Positions 8,597-16,783 of a stretch of DNA of 64,000 bases are shown here, in pieces. A program made the translations under genes and the position numbers. This stretch comes from Janthinobacterium lividum (GTDB lineage Bacteria > Pseudomonadota > Gammaproteobacteria > Burkholderiales > Burkholderiaceae_D): positions 3,782,001-3,846,000 of the forward strand of contig NZ_CP075583.1 in NCBI RefSeq assembly GCF_023509035.1, given 5' to 3'. Each line of letters opens with the position of its first letter. Position 1 is the stretch's first letter. The notes below the pieces were generated by a model. The model ran no database searches, was not told where the DNA came from, and saw nothing but the letters and a program-made list of their open reading frames with translations.

Positions 8597-10600
8597 ATGA
8601 ATTGCACTATGAAACCGATGGCCCGCATGGTCGCGGGCTGCGTCGCCACGCTTGCCCTGGCCGCCTGCGGCAATAACGACAGCGAGCAATACACGCAGCC
8701 CGTATTCGGCGCCACCACCTACAGCCAGCTCAAGGTCGACGGCTATACCTACAAGGATATGAACCGCAACGGCAAGATCGACCGCTACGAAGACTGGCGC
8801 CTGCCGGCCGAGGTGCGCGCCGACGATTTGCTGTCGCGCATGAGCCTCGATGAAAAAGCGGGCCTGATGATGCACGGCACGGCGCCCACCGTGGCCGACC
8901 CCACCGGCATCGGCCAGGGCGGCGCGTATGACTTGACGGCGCTGCAAGACCTGATCGTCAAGCAGTACGTGAATACCTTCATCACGCGTATGGCGGGCGA
9001 CACGGCCAATATGGCTACGCAGTACAACAAGGTGCAGGAACTCAGCGAAACGTCGCGCCACGGCATTCCCGTGTCCATCAGCACGGATCCGCGCCACCAT
9101 TTCCAGTACACGGTCGGCGCCAGCGCCGGCACCAAGGGTTTTTCCCAGTGGCCGGAAACCTTGGGCCTGGCCGCCATCGGCGACGATGCGCTGGTGCGCC
9201 GCTTCGGCGACATCGCGCGCCAGGAATATCTGGCCGTCGGCATCACGCAGGCGCTGTCGCCGCAGGCGGATCTGGCCACCGAGCCGCGCTGGTCGCGCAT
9301 CAACGGCACCTTTGGCGAAGACGCCGACCTGGCCAAGCGCATGGTGCAGCACTATATCGAGGGCTTCCAGGATGGCAATACCGGCTTGCATGACGGCAGC
9401 GTGGTGGCCGTCGTCAAGCACTGGGTCGGCTACGGCGCCACGAAAGAGGGCTTCGACGGCCACAATTACTACGGCCGCTACATGACTTACCCGGGCAATA
9501 ACTTCGCTTACCACGTGAAACCGTTCGAAGGCGCCTTCACGGCCAAGGCGGCCTCCGTGATGCCCACCTACGCTTTGCCGGATGGCAATATCACGATCGA
9601 CGGCATCACCCTGGAACAAGTGGCGGCCGGTTTCAGCAAGACCATGCTGACGGATCTGCTGCGCGGCAAATATGGCTTCGAGGGCGTGATCCTGTCCGAC
9701 TGGGGCATCACTTCCGACTGCGACGCCAACTGCCGCAACGGCACGGCGCCGGGCGTGGCGCCTTCCTTCATCGGCTTCGGCACGCCGTGGGGCATGGAAA
9801 ACGCCACCAAGGCCGAGCGTTATGTCAAAGCCGTCACGGCGGGGATGGACCAGTTTGGCGGCGTGACGGAAGCGCCGTACCTGACGCAAGCCGTGCAGCG
9901 GGGCCAACTGACGGAAGCGCGCATCAACGCCTCGGCGCGGCGCATCCTGATCCAGAAATTCAAGCAAGGCCTGTTCGAGCATCCGTTCGTCGATGCGGCC
10001 AAGGCGGCCACCACGGTGGGCAAGGCGGACTTCATCGAGGCGGGCCTGGACGCCCAGCGCCGTTCGCTGGTCCTGCTGGAAAACAAGGACAAGGTCTTGC
10101 CGCTGGCGACTAGCGTGAAGAAGGTCTATTTGTACGGCATCGACGCGGCCGTGGCGAAGCAGTACGGCTACACGGTGGTCGCCACGCCACAGGAAGCGGA
10201 CGTGGCCCTGCTGCGCGTGGCCGCGCCATATGAAATCCTGCATCCGAACTACATCTTCGGCAGCATGCAGCACGAAGGACGCCTGAACTATGTCGATGGC
10301 GACGCCGACTACGAGGCGATCAAGAACGCGGCGAAGTACGCGCCGAAGACGGTGGTGACGGTCTACCTGGACCGCCCGGCCATCCTCGGCAACGTGCAGG
10401 ACAAGGCCAGCGCCATACTCGCCAACTTCGGCGTGAGCGACGGCGCGCTGTTCGATGTCCTGACGGGCAAGGCCAAGCCGCAAGGCAAGCTGCCGTTCGA
10501 ACTGCCATCGTCGATGGCCGAAGTGCAGGTGCAGAAATCGGACGTGCCATATGACACGGCCCATCCGCTGTACAAGTTCGGCTACGGTCTGGGGTATTGA
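8597..10600 (+). CDS. Lipoprotein glycoside hydrolase family 3 (beta-glucosidase-type)
   Basis: A 667-residue exported lipoprotein: signal VAGCVATLALAAC with lipobox LAAC. Next is a DMNRNGKIDRYEDW segment, the EF-hand-like element common in GH3 enzymes. The GH3 N-terminal barrel has MSLDEKAGLMMHG, KHWVGYGATKEGFDGHNYYG and nucleophile strand GVILSDWG (Asp). The C-terminal alpha/beta sandwich has SLVLLENKDKVLPL. Likely role: releasing glucose or related sugars from beta-glycosides in the periplasm or at the outer membrane. ATG 8597 is chosen because GGAG (8587-8590) is correctly spaced for it but too close to the ATG at 8594. It faces the AraC regulator. Confidence 0.9.
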   Translation: MNCTMKPMARMVAGCVATLALAACGNNDSEQYTQPVFGATTYSQLKVDGYTYKDMNRNGKIDRYEDWRLPAEVRADDLLSRMSLDEKAGLMMHGTAPTVADPTGIGQGGAYDLTALQDLIVKQYVNTFITRMAGDTANMATQYNKVQELSETSRHGIPVSISTDPRHHFQYTVGASAGTKGFSQWPETLGLAAIGDDALVRRFGDIARQEYLAVGITQALSPQADLATEPRWSRINGTFGEDADLAKRMVQHYIEGFQDGNTGLHDGSVVAVVKHWVGYGATKEGFDGHNYYGRYMTYPGNNFAYHVKPFEGAFTAKAASVMPTYALPDGNITIDGITLEQVAAGFSKTMLTDLLRGKYGFEGVILSDWGITSDCDANCRNGTAPGVAPSFIGFGTPWGMENATKAERYVKAVTAGMDQFGGVTEAPYLTQAVQRGQLTEARINASARRILIQKFKQGLFEHPFVDAAKAATTVGKADFIEAGLDAQRRSLVLLENKDKVLPLATSVKKVYLYGIDAAVAKQYGYTVVATPQEADVALLRVAAPYEILHPNYIFGSMQHEGRLNYVDGDADYEAIKNAAKYAPKTVVTVYLDRPAILGNVQDKASAILANFGVSDGALFDVLTGKAKPQGKLPFELPSSMAEVQVQKSDVPYDTAHPLYKFGYGLGY

Positions 10601-10713
10601 CAGGAGCGGGACGGGCCGCCCGGCGCGGCCTGTCCCCGCCCGATTGACAGTACCGGGATGCTCGCCGATACTGGCCGCTTCGTTCGCCGATTCTGCCAGG
10701 AAGGAAACCCCCG

Positions 10714-12522
10714 ATGTCCGTCATACCGAAACTGCACCAGACCGTGCTTGCCGCGGCACTCTCCATCGCATTTGCCATGCCCGCCATGGCCGCCGCCCCT
10801 GCAGCGCCCAATGCGGCATCGGCCTGGGTCGAGGCCAGCAACCGCAACGCGGCCATCGTGCTGGCGGCGCAGGCGCAGTTTTCGCCCGAAAACGCTTCCG
10901 ACACTGGCCTGGCGCAGTACGACGGCCTGGCCGCCGACCTGGGGCCGAAGATCACGGAACGTTATGTGACGGCCATGCAGCAGGCGCGCGCGCAATTGCA
11001 GCAAAAGCTGGCGGCGGAAAAAGATGAACGCATCCGCCAGGATCTGCAAATCCTGACGCAAGCCGTCGACCAGGAAATCGCCGGCGCCCGGCTGGACGCC
11101 AAGTACACCTTGCCGTGGGTCGATGTGCCGCAAATGGTCTTTGGCAGCATGCAAAGCCTGCTGCAGGAACAGCGTCCGGTCGCGCGCCGCGCCAAGGCGC
11201 TCGAACGCCTGCAGCGCTACGTGGGCCAGTTCCCGGGCAGCACGCCGATCACGCAGCAGGCCAAGGCGCGCTTCACGGAAAAGATCGGCAAGCCTGGCCT
11301 GGCCGGACCCGTGCGGCTGCAGGTGGAGCAGTCGCTGGAAAACGTGCCGACGTATATCGCCGGCATCCGCAAGCTGTTCGCCGACATGCAGATCACGGGC
11401 GCGGAAAGCGCGCTGGCCGCCATGGAGCAGCAGTTGAACGCGTATGCGGCGTGGGAAAAGCAAGTAGTGCTGCCCCTGTCGCGCACGGATTTCCGCATGG
11501 CGCCCGAGCTGTATGCATTTCGCCTGAAGCAGGTGGGTATCGATATCGAGCCACGCATACTTGTCGAACGGGCGCAAGTGGCTTACCTGGAAACGCGCGC
11601 CGCCATGCAGGCGCTGGCGCCCGTGGTGGCGGCCAAACTGGCCTTGACGGGCGTCGACGGCAGCGACTACCGCCAGGTGCTGCGCGCCCTCAAAGTGGAC
11701 GCCATTCCGAACGAGCAGCTTGAAGCGCACTACAAGGGCGTCAATACGCAGCTGGAAGAGCGCATCGCACGGCAGCGCGTGGTCGATATTCCCGCGCGCG
11801 CCATGACCATGCGCCTGGCGTCAGACGCGGAATCGGCGGCCCAGCCGGCGCCGCATATGCGTCCGCCTCCGCTGATCGGCAATACGGGAGAACACGGCCA
11901 GTTCGTCCTCCCCGTCAGCAATCCGGCTGCCAGCGGCAAGGGCGAGGCCTATGACGATTTCAATTTCGCGGGCGCCGCCTGGACCCTGAGCGCGCACGAG
12001 GGCCGTCCTGGCCACGAGCTGCAATTTAGCGCCATGGTGGAGCGGGGCGTGTCGCAGGCGCGCAGCCTGTACGCGTTCAACAGCGTCAACGTGGAAGGCT
12101 GGGCCCTGTACGCGGAAGCGGAGATGATTCCCTACGAGCCGGCCGAAGGCCAGTTCATCGCGCTGCAGTTCCGCATGCTGCGCGCGGCGCGCGCCATGCT
12201 CGACCCGCTGCTGAACCTGGGGCAAGTCACGCGCGAGGAAGCGGGCCGTATCCTGACGGATGAAGTGATGTTGTCGGCGCCGATGGCACGCCAGGAGCTG
12301 GACCGCTACACCTTCAACATGCCGGGCCAGGCGGGCAGCTATTTCTATGGCTATACGCGCATCCTGCAGTTGCGCGCGGAAACGGAGCTGGCGCTGGGCG
12401 CGCAATTCGACCGCCTGGCCTTCAATAACTTCCTGCTGGGGCAGGGTTTGCTGCCGCCTGACTTGCTGGCCAAGGCCGTGCGCGAACACTTCATCCCCGC
12501 GCAGAGAAAAGCCAGGGGCTGA
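10714..12522 (+). CDS. DUF885 family exported protein (putative metallopeptidase)
   Basis: A 602-residue protein with a signal peptide (LAAALSIAFAMPAMAAAP). The DUF885 hallmark HEGRPGHELQ lies near residue 428, equivalent to the HExxH-like zinc motif proposed for this family. A later EGWALYAEAEM motif is also typical. Family members are predicted zinc peptidases of uncertain substrate. It lies 113 bp after the GH3 gene in the same direction and may share its transcript. The start is supported by AGGAAGG shortly upstream of ATG 10714. Confidence 0.88.
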   Translation: MSVIPKLHQTVLAAALSIAFAMPAMAAAPAAPNAASAWVEASNRNAAIVLAAQAQFSPENASDTGLAQYDGLAADLGPKITERYVTAMQQARAQLQQKLAAEKDERIRQDLQILTQAVDQEIAGARLDAKYTLPWVDVPQMVFGSMQSLLQEQRPVARRAKALERLQRYVGQFPGSTPITQQAKARFTEKIGKPGLAGPVRLQVEQSLENVPTYIAGIRKLFADMQITGAESALAAMEQQLNAYAAWEKQVVLPLSRTDFRMAPELYAFRLKQVGIDIEPRILVERAQVAYLETRAAMQALAPVVAAKLALTGVDGSDYRQVLRALKVDAIPNEQLEAHYKGVNTQLEERIARQRVVDIPARAMTMRLASDAESAAQPAPHMRPPPLIGNTGEHGQFVLPVSNPAASGKGEAYDDFNFAGAAWTLSAHEGRPGHELQFSAMVERGVSQARSLYAFNSVNVEGWALYAEAEMIPYEPAEGQFIALQFRMLRAARAMLDPLLNLGQVTREEAGRILTDEVMLSAPMARQELDRYTFNMPGQAGSYFYGYTRILQLRAETELALGAQFDRLAFNNFLLGQGLLPPDLLAKAVREHFIPAQRKARG

Positions 12523-12624
12523 CGCCATGGCATCAAGCGCGCCAGGGAAGGGGAATTTTGCCGCTATTGTCCTCGGGCGAGTCGTATAATTACGCTAATT
12601 GTGCTGGCCACCCTGGAGTTCCAC

Positions 12625-13080
12625 TTGCAGCTACCGATCCGTTATCCGAACATGCCGCAACTGCTGCTGAAGGCCCGCGACAGCCTGCTGCAGCATTTCC
12701 GTCCCATCCTCAATCACTTCGGCGTGACGGAGCAGCAGTGGCGCATCATGCGCGCGCTGAACGAAAGCCCGACCCTGGAACCGCGTGAGCTGTGCGAGAT
12801 CTGCCAGATTTCCAGTCCCAGCATGAGCGGCATCCTGGCGCGCATGGAAGAAATCGGCTTGATCGGGCGCAGCAAGTTCGAAGGCGACCAGCGCCGCCGC
12901 AAGGTGCACCTGTCGGAAGCGGGCGCCAGCCTGCTGCTGCAGATGGGTAAGCTGATCGACCTGCAGTATGCACATCTGGAAGCGGCCTACGGCAAGCAAG
13001 TGTTCGAAGACATGCGCCGCACCCTGGAAGCTTTTATTGCCCTCGAAACCCTGCCAGTGGCGCCCGCCATCCTGCGCTGA
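12625..13080 (+). CDS. MarR-family regulator, HpaR-like
   Basis: About 151 residues. Strong similarity in pattern to HpaR, the homoprotocatechuate operon repressor: LLLKARDSLLQHFRPILNHF, then GVTEQQWRIMRALNE, recognition region ISSPSMSGILARMEEIGLI and wing DQRRRKVHLSEAG. I chose TTG 12625 because GGAG (12614-12617) precedes it by 7 bases and the frame then begins just before the conserved first helix; GTG 12601 and ATG 12652 are alternatives. No 4-hydroxyphenylacetate genes are adjacent, so its target is unclear. Confidence 0.85.
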   Translation: MQLPIRYPNMPQLLLKARDSLLQHFRPILNHFGVTEQQWRIMRALNESPTLEPRELCEICQISSPSMSGILARMEEIGLIGRSKFEGDQRRRKVHLSEAGASLLLQMGKLIDLQYAHLEAAYGKQVFEDMRRTLEAFIALETLPVAPAILR

Positions 13081-13217
13081 ACCCCTGTCCCGCACACCAC
13101 TTCTCCTTGCCTGAGCATCGACCGGGCGCGTGTTTTTCGACACGCGCGGCCGCTGCTTTCCCCATGCCTGTTCCGTGCATTTCCGCAGTCTGCCGGGCAT
13201 GTGCCCGCGCGCCTGTC

Positions 13218-13256
13218 AGTTTTGCTATAAGACACAAGAAAGTTTTGCTATAAGAC
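13218..13256. repeat. Tandem 16-base direct repeat upstream of the porin
   Basis: AGTTTTGCTATAAGAC occurs exactly at 13218-13233 and again at 13241-13256, 23 bases start to start, about two helical turns. Such phased repeats are often binding sites for a dimeric activator. The protein that binds is unknown. Confidence 0.7.
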
Positions 13257-13312
13257 TACGCCTTACAGTCAATCACTTACATGTGAGTAAATAAGCGTAT
13301 AATTTGCTTCAC

Positions 13313-13326
13313 TTGATCCAAATCAA
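13313..13326. promoter_or_regulatory. FNR/Anr-type binding site in the porin leader
   Basis: TTGATCCAAATCAA is a perfect TTGAT-N4-ATCAA match to the FNR/CRP-family anaerobic consensus. The nearest good -10 (TATAAT, 13298-13303) is upstream, so the site would lie just after that start point, a position expected for repression rather than activation. Confidence 0.6.
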
Positions 13327-13443
13327 GAAGAACAGCGGACGCCCCATCAGTGGATGGGGCGGCAACGCGGCGCCACGCCTGTATTTCGCCGTCACGGCGG
13401 CAATACTGACCGGGCGTACAATAAAACAGGAAAGTCAGGAAAA

Positions 13444-14610
13444 ATGAACACACCATGCATGCGCGCTGCGGCGCTGGCCGTCTCCACACTCATCGGCGCA
13501 AACGTTTGCGCCCAAAGCAATGTCACCATCTACGGCGTGGTCGACGCGGCTACCGCCTACGCGAGCAATCAGGGCGGCAAGTCGAATACCTACATGCGCA
13601 GCGGTAACTTATCCGCCAGCAAGATCGGTTTCCAGGGCGTGGAAGACCTGGGCGGCGACCTGAAGGCGCTGTTCTTGCTGGAAAATGGCTTTGAAAGCGA
13701 TACGGGCGCGCAAAGTTCGGCCAGTTCCCTGTTCAACCGCCAGGCCTACGTGGGCTTGCAATCGAAGGCCTACGGCACCTTGACGGCCGGACGCCAGTAC
13801 ACGCCGTACTACCTGCTGGTGGGTTCGCTGGCGTCGAGCAACGTCTTGACGGGCGCCACCGGTGCGCACCCGGGCGATATCGACGGCCTCGATACGACCG
13901 TGCGCATCAGCAATTCCCTGACCTACAGCATGCCCGCCTGGCGCGGCCTGCAGGCCAGCGCGCAATACGGCTTTGGTGAAGCGGCCGACGGCAATGCCGC
14001 GGGCAGCAGTTTCAGCGCCGCCGTCAAGTACAGCACCTCGCCGGCCGAATTCGCGCTCGGCTATCTGAAACTGAAAAATGGACAGAATGGCGCCGGCTGG
14101 AGCGATAATGCATCCAGCAGCTTCGGCATCTCCGCCCTCAACCGGGGCTATGCCACGGCGGACAGCATAGCGCTCATCGCCGCCAGCGCGCGCTACACCA
14201 TGGGCAAGTGGATGGTGGGCGCCAATGCCAGCAACGTGCAATACCAGCCGGGCAGCCGCTCGGCCTTCCGCGACACGGCCATCTTCAACACGGCGGGCCT
14301 GATCTCGAGCTACCAGCTGACGCCGCAGTGGTTCCTGGCCGCTGGCTACAGCGACACCTTTGCCAGCCACGCCAACGGCGTGTCGGACCGCGCGCGCTAC
14401 CGCCAGCTGTCGTTCGAACAGAATTACGCGCTGTCGAAGCGCACCGCGATCTACCTGATCGAAGCGCGCCAGCTGGCGCGCGGCCAGACCCTGGGCCAGG
14501 ACGGCGCCATCGTCAAGGCCGTTGCCTCGGTCGGCGATTCGCAAAACGGCACGCCATCGTCGAATGGCGGCCAGATGGTGGTCATGGTCGGTCTCAAGCA
14601 TTCTTTCTGA
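13444..14610 (+). CDS. Gram-negative outer-membrane porin
   Basis: A 388-residue betaproteobacterial porin (Porin_4/OmpC-like). A signal peptide (ALAVSTLIGANVCAQ) is followed by the diagnostic SNVTIYGVVDAATAYASN first strand, the SASKIGFQGVEDLGGDLKA segment and the LFNRQAYVGLQSKAYGTLTAGRQYTP strand and loop. It ends in LKHSF, the C-terminal Phe recognised by the BAM machinery. A trimeric channel for small hydrophilic solutes is expected. ATG 13444 has AGGAAA upstream. It lies just ahead of the sugar dehydrogenase genes, so it may supply their substrate to the periplasm (inference). Confidence 0.94.
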   Translation: MNTPCMRAAALAVSTLIGANVCAQSNVTIYGVVDAATAYASNQGGKSNTYMRSGNLSASKIGFQGVEDLGGDLKALFLLENGFESDTGAQSSASSLFNRQAYVGLQSKAYGTLTAGRQYTPYYLLVGSLASSNVLTGATGAHPGDIDGLDTTVRISNSLTYSMPAWRGLQASAQYGFGEAADGNAAGSSFSAAVKYSTSPAEFALGYLKLKNGQNGAGWSDNASSSFGISALNRGYATADSIALIAASARYTMGKWMVGANASNVQYQPGSRSAFRDTAIFNTAGLISSYQLTPQWFLAAGYSDTFASHANGVSDRARYRQLSFEQNYALSKRTAIYLIEARQLARGQTLGQDGAIVKAVASVGDSQNGTPSSNGGQMVVMVGLKHSF

Positions 14611-14638
14611 ACGGTTGCTGAACTCACGGGAGCTTCAA

Positions 14639-15163
14639 TTGGACGCTACACATCACAAGGAGGGCCGTGGCCCTCTGAACCCCGGCCGCCGCATGGTGCT
14701 GGCCGGCTTGCTGTCGGCTTCGGCCGCGGCGCTGATTCCCTGGGCGCTGGCCGAACCGGTCGCCAATGCGGAGCAGGGCGCTTTCCTGGGCGTGTCGGCC
14801 ATGCTGGTCGGGCGGCAAGTGCTCGACCCCGTGCTGGCCAGGCGCCTGTATGACGCGCTGGTGGCGCAGGATGCCGCCTTTCCCGCCAAGGTGCGCGCGC
14901 TGCTGGTCCTGATCAATGCGCAGGGCTTGCAGGCGGCCGGCCTGCAGGAAGCGCTCGATGCGCTCGAGCCGGCCCAGGCGCCGCTGGCGGCCCTGCCGCG
15001 CCAGATCGCCAGCGCCTGGTACCTGGGCATCGTCGGCACGGGCGAGGCGGCCGTTTGCGTCGCCTACGAGCAGGCTTTGAATGCGGCCGTCGTGGCCGAC
15101 GTGCTGAAGCCTCCCACGTATTCCTACGGCGCTTACGGCAGCTGGGCCAGAAAACCAATTTAA
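14639..15163 (+). CDS. FAD-dependent glucose/sorbitol dehydrogenase small (gamma) subunit, Tat-type export partner
   Basis: About 174 residues. An N-terminal GRRMVLAGLLSASAAALIPW segment resembles a Tat signal, followed by a helical domain typical of the FAD-SLDH small subunit family (LVGRQVLDPVLARRLYDAL, IASAWYLGIVGTG, YSYGAYGSW). In Burkholderia FAD-GDH the gamma subunit carries the signal that co-exports the cofactor-bearing alpha subunit. The frame has no ATG in a sensible place; TTG 14639 has GGGAG 6 bases upstream and starts just before the signal. It lies 28 bp after the porin, 9 bp before the alpha subunit. Confidence 0.85.
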   Translation: MDATHHKEGRGPLNPGRRMVLAGLLSASAAALIPWALAEPVANAEQGAFLGVSAMLVGRQVLDPVLARRLYDALVAQDAAFPAKVRALLVLINAQGLQAAGLQEALDALEPAQAPLAALPRQIASAWYLGIVGTGEAAVCVAYEQALNAAVVADVLKPPTYSYGAYGSWARKPI

Positions 15164-15172
15164 GGAGCCATC

Positions 15173-16783
15173 ATGGCTGAAGAACTCTCCGCCGATTACC
15201 TCGTGATCGGTTCCGGCATCATCGGCTCCCTGGCCGCGCGCAAGCTGGCGCTGGCGGGCGCCTCGGTACTGATCCTGGAAGCGGGTCCGCGCGTGTCGCG
15301 CGGCGAAATCGTCGCCCGCTTCCGCAACACGACGCGCCGCAGCGACTGGATGTCGCCGTATCCCTCGGTGGCCACGGCGCCGCACCCGATCTACCAGCCG
15401 AAGGATAACGGCTACCTGGTGCAGGCCGGCCCGTATCCCTACCCGGCCGAATACATCCGCCAGTTCGGCGGCACCTCGTGGCACTGGGCCGCGCAGGCGT
15501 GGCGCAATGTGCCGAACGACTTCCGCATCCATACCCTGTACGGCGTGGGCGTGGACTGGCCGATCAGCTATGCAGACCTGGAGCCGTTCTACCAGGAAGC
15601 GGAAGACATCATGGGCGTTTCCGGTGCGGACAACACGGGTTCGCCGCGCAAGCAGGCCTTCCCGATGGACCCCGTGACGGAGCCGTACGCCATGCGCCGC
15701 ATCCGCGAACGCCTCGACCCGTCGTTCAAGGTGGTCGGCAACACGGTGGCGCGCAACAGCGTCAGCTACGATGGCCGCCCGGCCTGCTGCGGCAACAACA
15801 GCTGCCAGCCGATCTGTCCCATCGACGCGCAATACCATGGCGGCATCGCCGCGCAGCAGGCGGAAGACGCCGGCGTCAAGATCCTGTGCAATGCCAACGT
15901 CTACAAGCTGGAACACGATGCGCAGGGCCGCATCACGGCTGCCCTGTACTATGACGTGGATAAAAAAAGCCACAGGGTCACGGCCAAGACCTTCATCCTG
16001 GCCGCCAATGGCATCGAAAGCCCCCGTTTGCTGCTCGTTTCCGCCTCGGACAAATACCCGAACGGCCTGGCCAACAGCAGCGACATGGTGGGCCGCAACC
16101 TGATGGACCACCCGAGCACCTCGATCACCTTCGACGCCGATGAAGACCTGTGGCTGGGCCGGGGCCCGCAAAGCCCCAATTCGATCAACACCATGCGCGA
16201 TGGCGATTTCCGCAGCCAGCATTCGCCATACCGACTGGACTTCACGAACATTTCGCGCGTGGATGGCGCCTCGAAAGAACTGATCGGCAAGGGGGTGTTT
16301 GGCGAAGCCTTCGAACAGCAACTGCGTTTCCGCTCGGCGCGTGAAATGAGCTTGAAAAACGTGCTGGAAGTGTTGCCGAACCCGGAAAACCGCATCGCCC
16401 TCAGCAGCGAAAAGGACGCCATGGGCATCCCCAAGCCGCAGGCGCATTACTCGATCGACGACTACACGAAGCGTGGCCACGAGCGTTCGAAGCAGGACTT
16501 CGAGCAGATCGCCAAACTGATGGGCGGCACCAATCTGCGCCACAGCAAGGAAGGCGTGTTCGCCAACAACCAGCACATCTGCGGCACCCTGTCGATGGGT
16601 TCCGACCCGGCCAAGGCCGTGTGCGACCAGTGGGGCCGCACCTTCGACCATGCCAACCTGTTCCTGTGCAGCACCGGCGTGCTGCCCACGTCCGGCACCT
16701 GCAACTCGACGGAAAACGGTCTGGCCGTCGCACTGCGCACCGTCAAGCACATCCTCGACGAACAACAGGGAGGAATAGCATGA
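15173..16783 (+). CDS. FAD-dependent glucose/polyol dehydrogenase alpha subunit (GMC oxidoreductase)
   Basis: A 536-residue GMC flavoprotein. The Rossmann motif is VIGSGIIGSLAARKLALAGA, ending in an acidic LILEAGP strand. Conserved GGTSWHW and GRNLMDHPS follow, and a CCGNNSCQPICP cluster gives the ligands for the [3Fe-4S] centre of this subfamily. The C-terminal active-site region has NNQHICGTLSMG and SGTCNSTENGLAVALR. It has no signal of its own, consistent with export together with the gamma subunit. It oxidises a sugar or polyol in the periplasm and passes electrons to the cytochrome subunit. AGGAG lies just upstream of ATG 15173. Confidence 0.93.
   Translation: MAEELSADYLVIGSGIIGSLAARKLALAGASVLILEAGPRVSRGEIVARFRNTTRRSDWMSPYPSVATAPHPIYQPKDNGYLVQAGPYPYPAEYIRQFGGTSWHWAAQAWRNVPNDFRIHTLYGVGVDWPISYADLEPFYQEAEDIMGVSGADNTGSPRKQAFPMDPVTEPYAMRRIRERLDPSFKVVGNTVARNSVSYDGRPACCGNNSCQPICPIDAQYHGGIAAQQAEDAGVKILCNANVYKLEHDAQGRITAALYYDVDKKSHRVTAKTFILAANGIESPRLLLVSASDKYPNGLANSSDMVGRNLMDHPSTSITFDADEDLWLGRGPQSPNSINTMRDGDFRSQHSPYRLDFTNISRVDGASKELIGKGVFGEAFEQQLRFRSAREMSLKNVLEVLPNPENRIALSSEKDAMGIPKPQAHYSIDDYTKRGHERSKQDFEQIAKLMGGTNLRHSKEGVFANNQHICGTLSMGSDPAKAVCDQWGRTFDHANLFLCSTGVLPTSGTCNSTENGLAVALRTVKHILDEQQGGIA

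Larger units (their letters stand above)
13081..13443. other. Intergenic region upstream of the porin, rich in regulatory signals
   Basis: No gene seen. It holds a 16-base direct repeat (13218-13233 and 13241-13256), an imperfect palindrome around TTACATGTGAGTAA (13277-13290), a perfect -10 TATAAT (13298-13303), an FNR/Anr-type palindrome (13313-13326) and a small hairpin GCCCCATC-AGTG-GATGGGGC (13341-13360) that would lie in the porin leader RNA. Together these suggest a porin promoter under several inputs. Confidence 0.6.

Noticed and set aside
12625..13080. Homoprotocatechuate catabolic locus
   Set aside because: Only the HpaR-like regulator is present; no hpa enzymes flank it.
14624..16765. 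713-codon minus-strand frame opposite the sugar dehydrogenase genes
   Set aside because: Antisense shadow: overlaps two well-supported genes and shows no domain.
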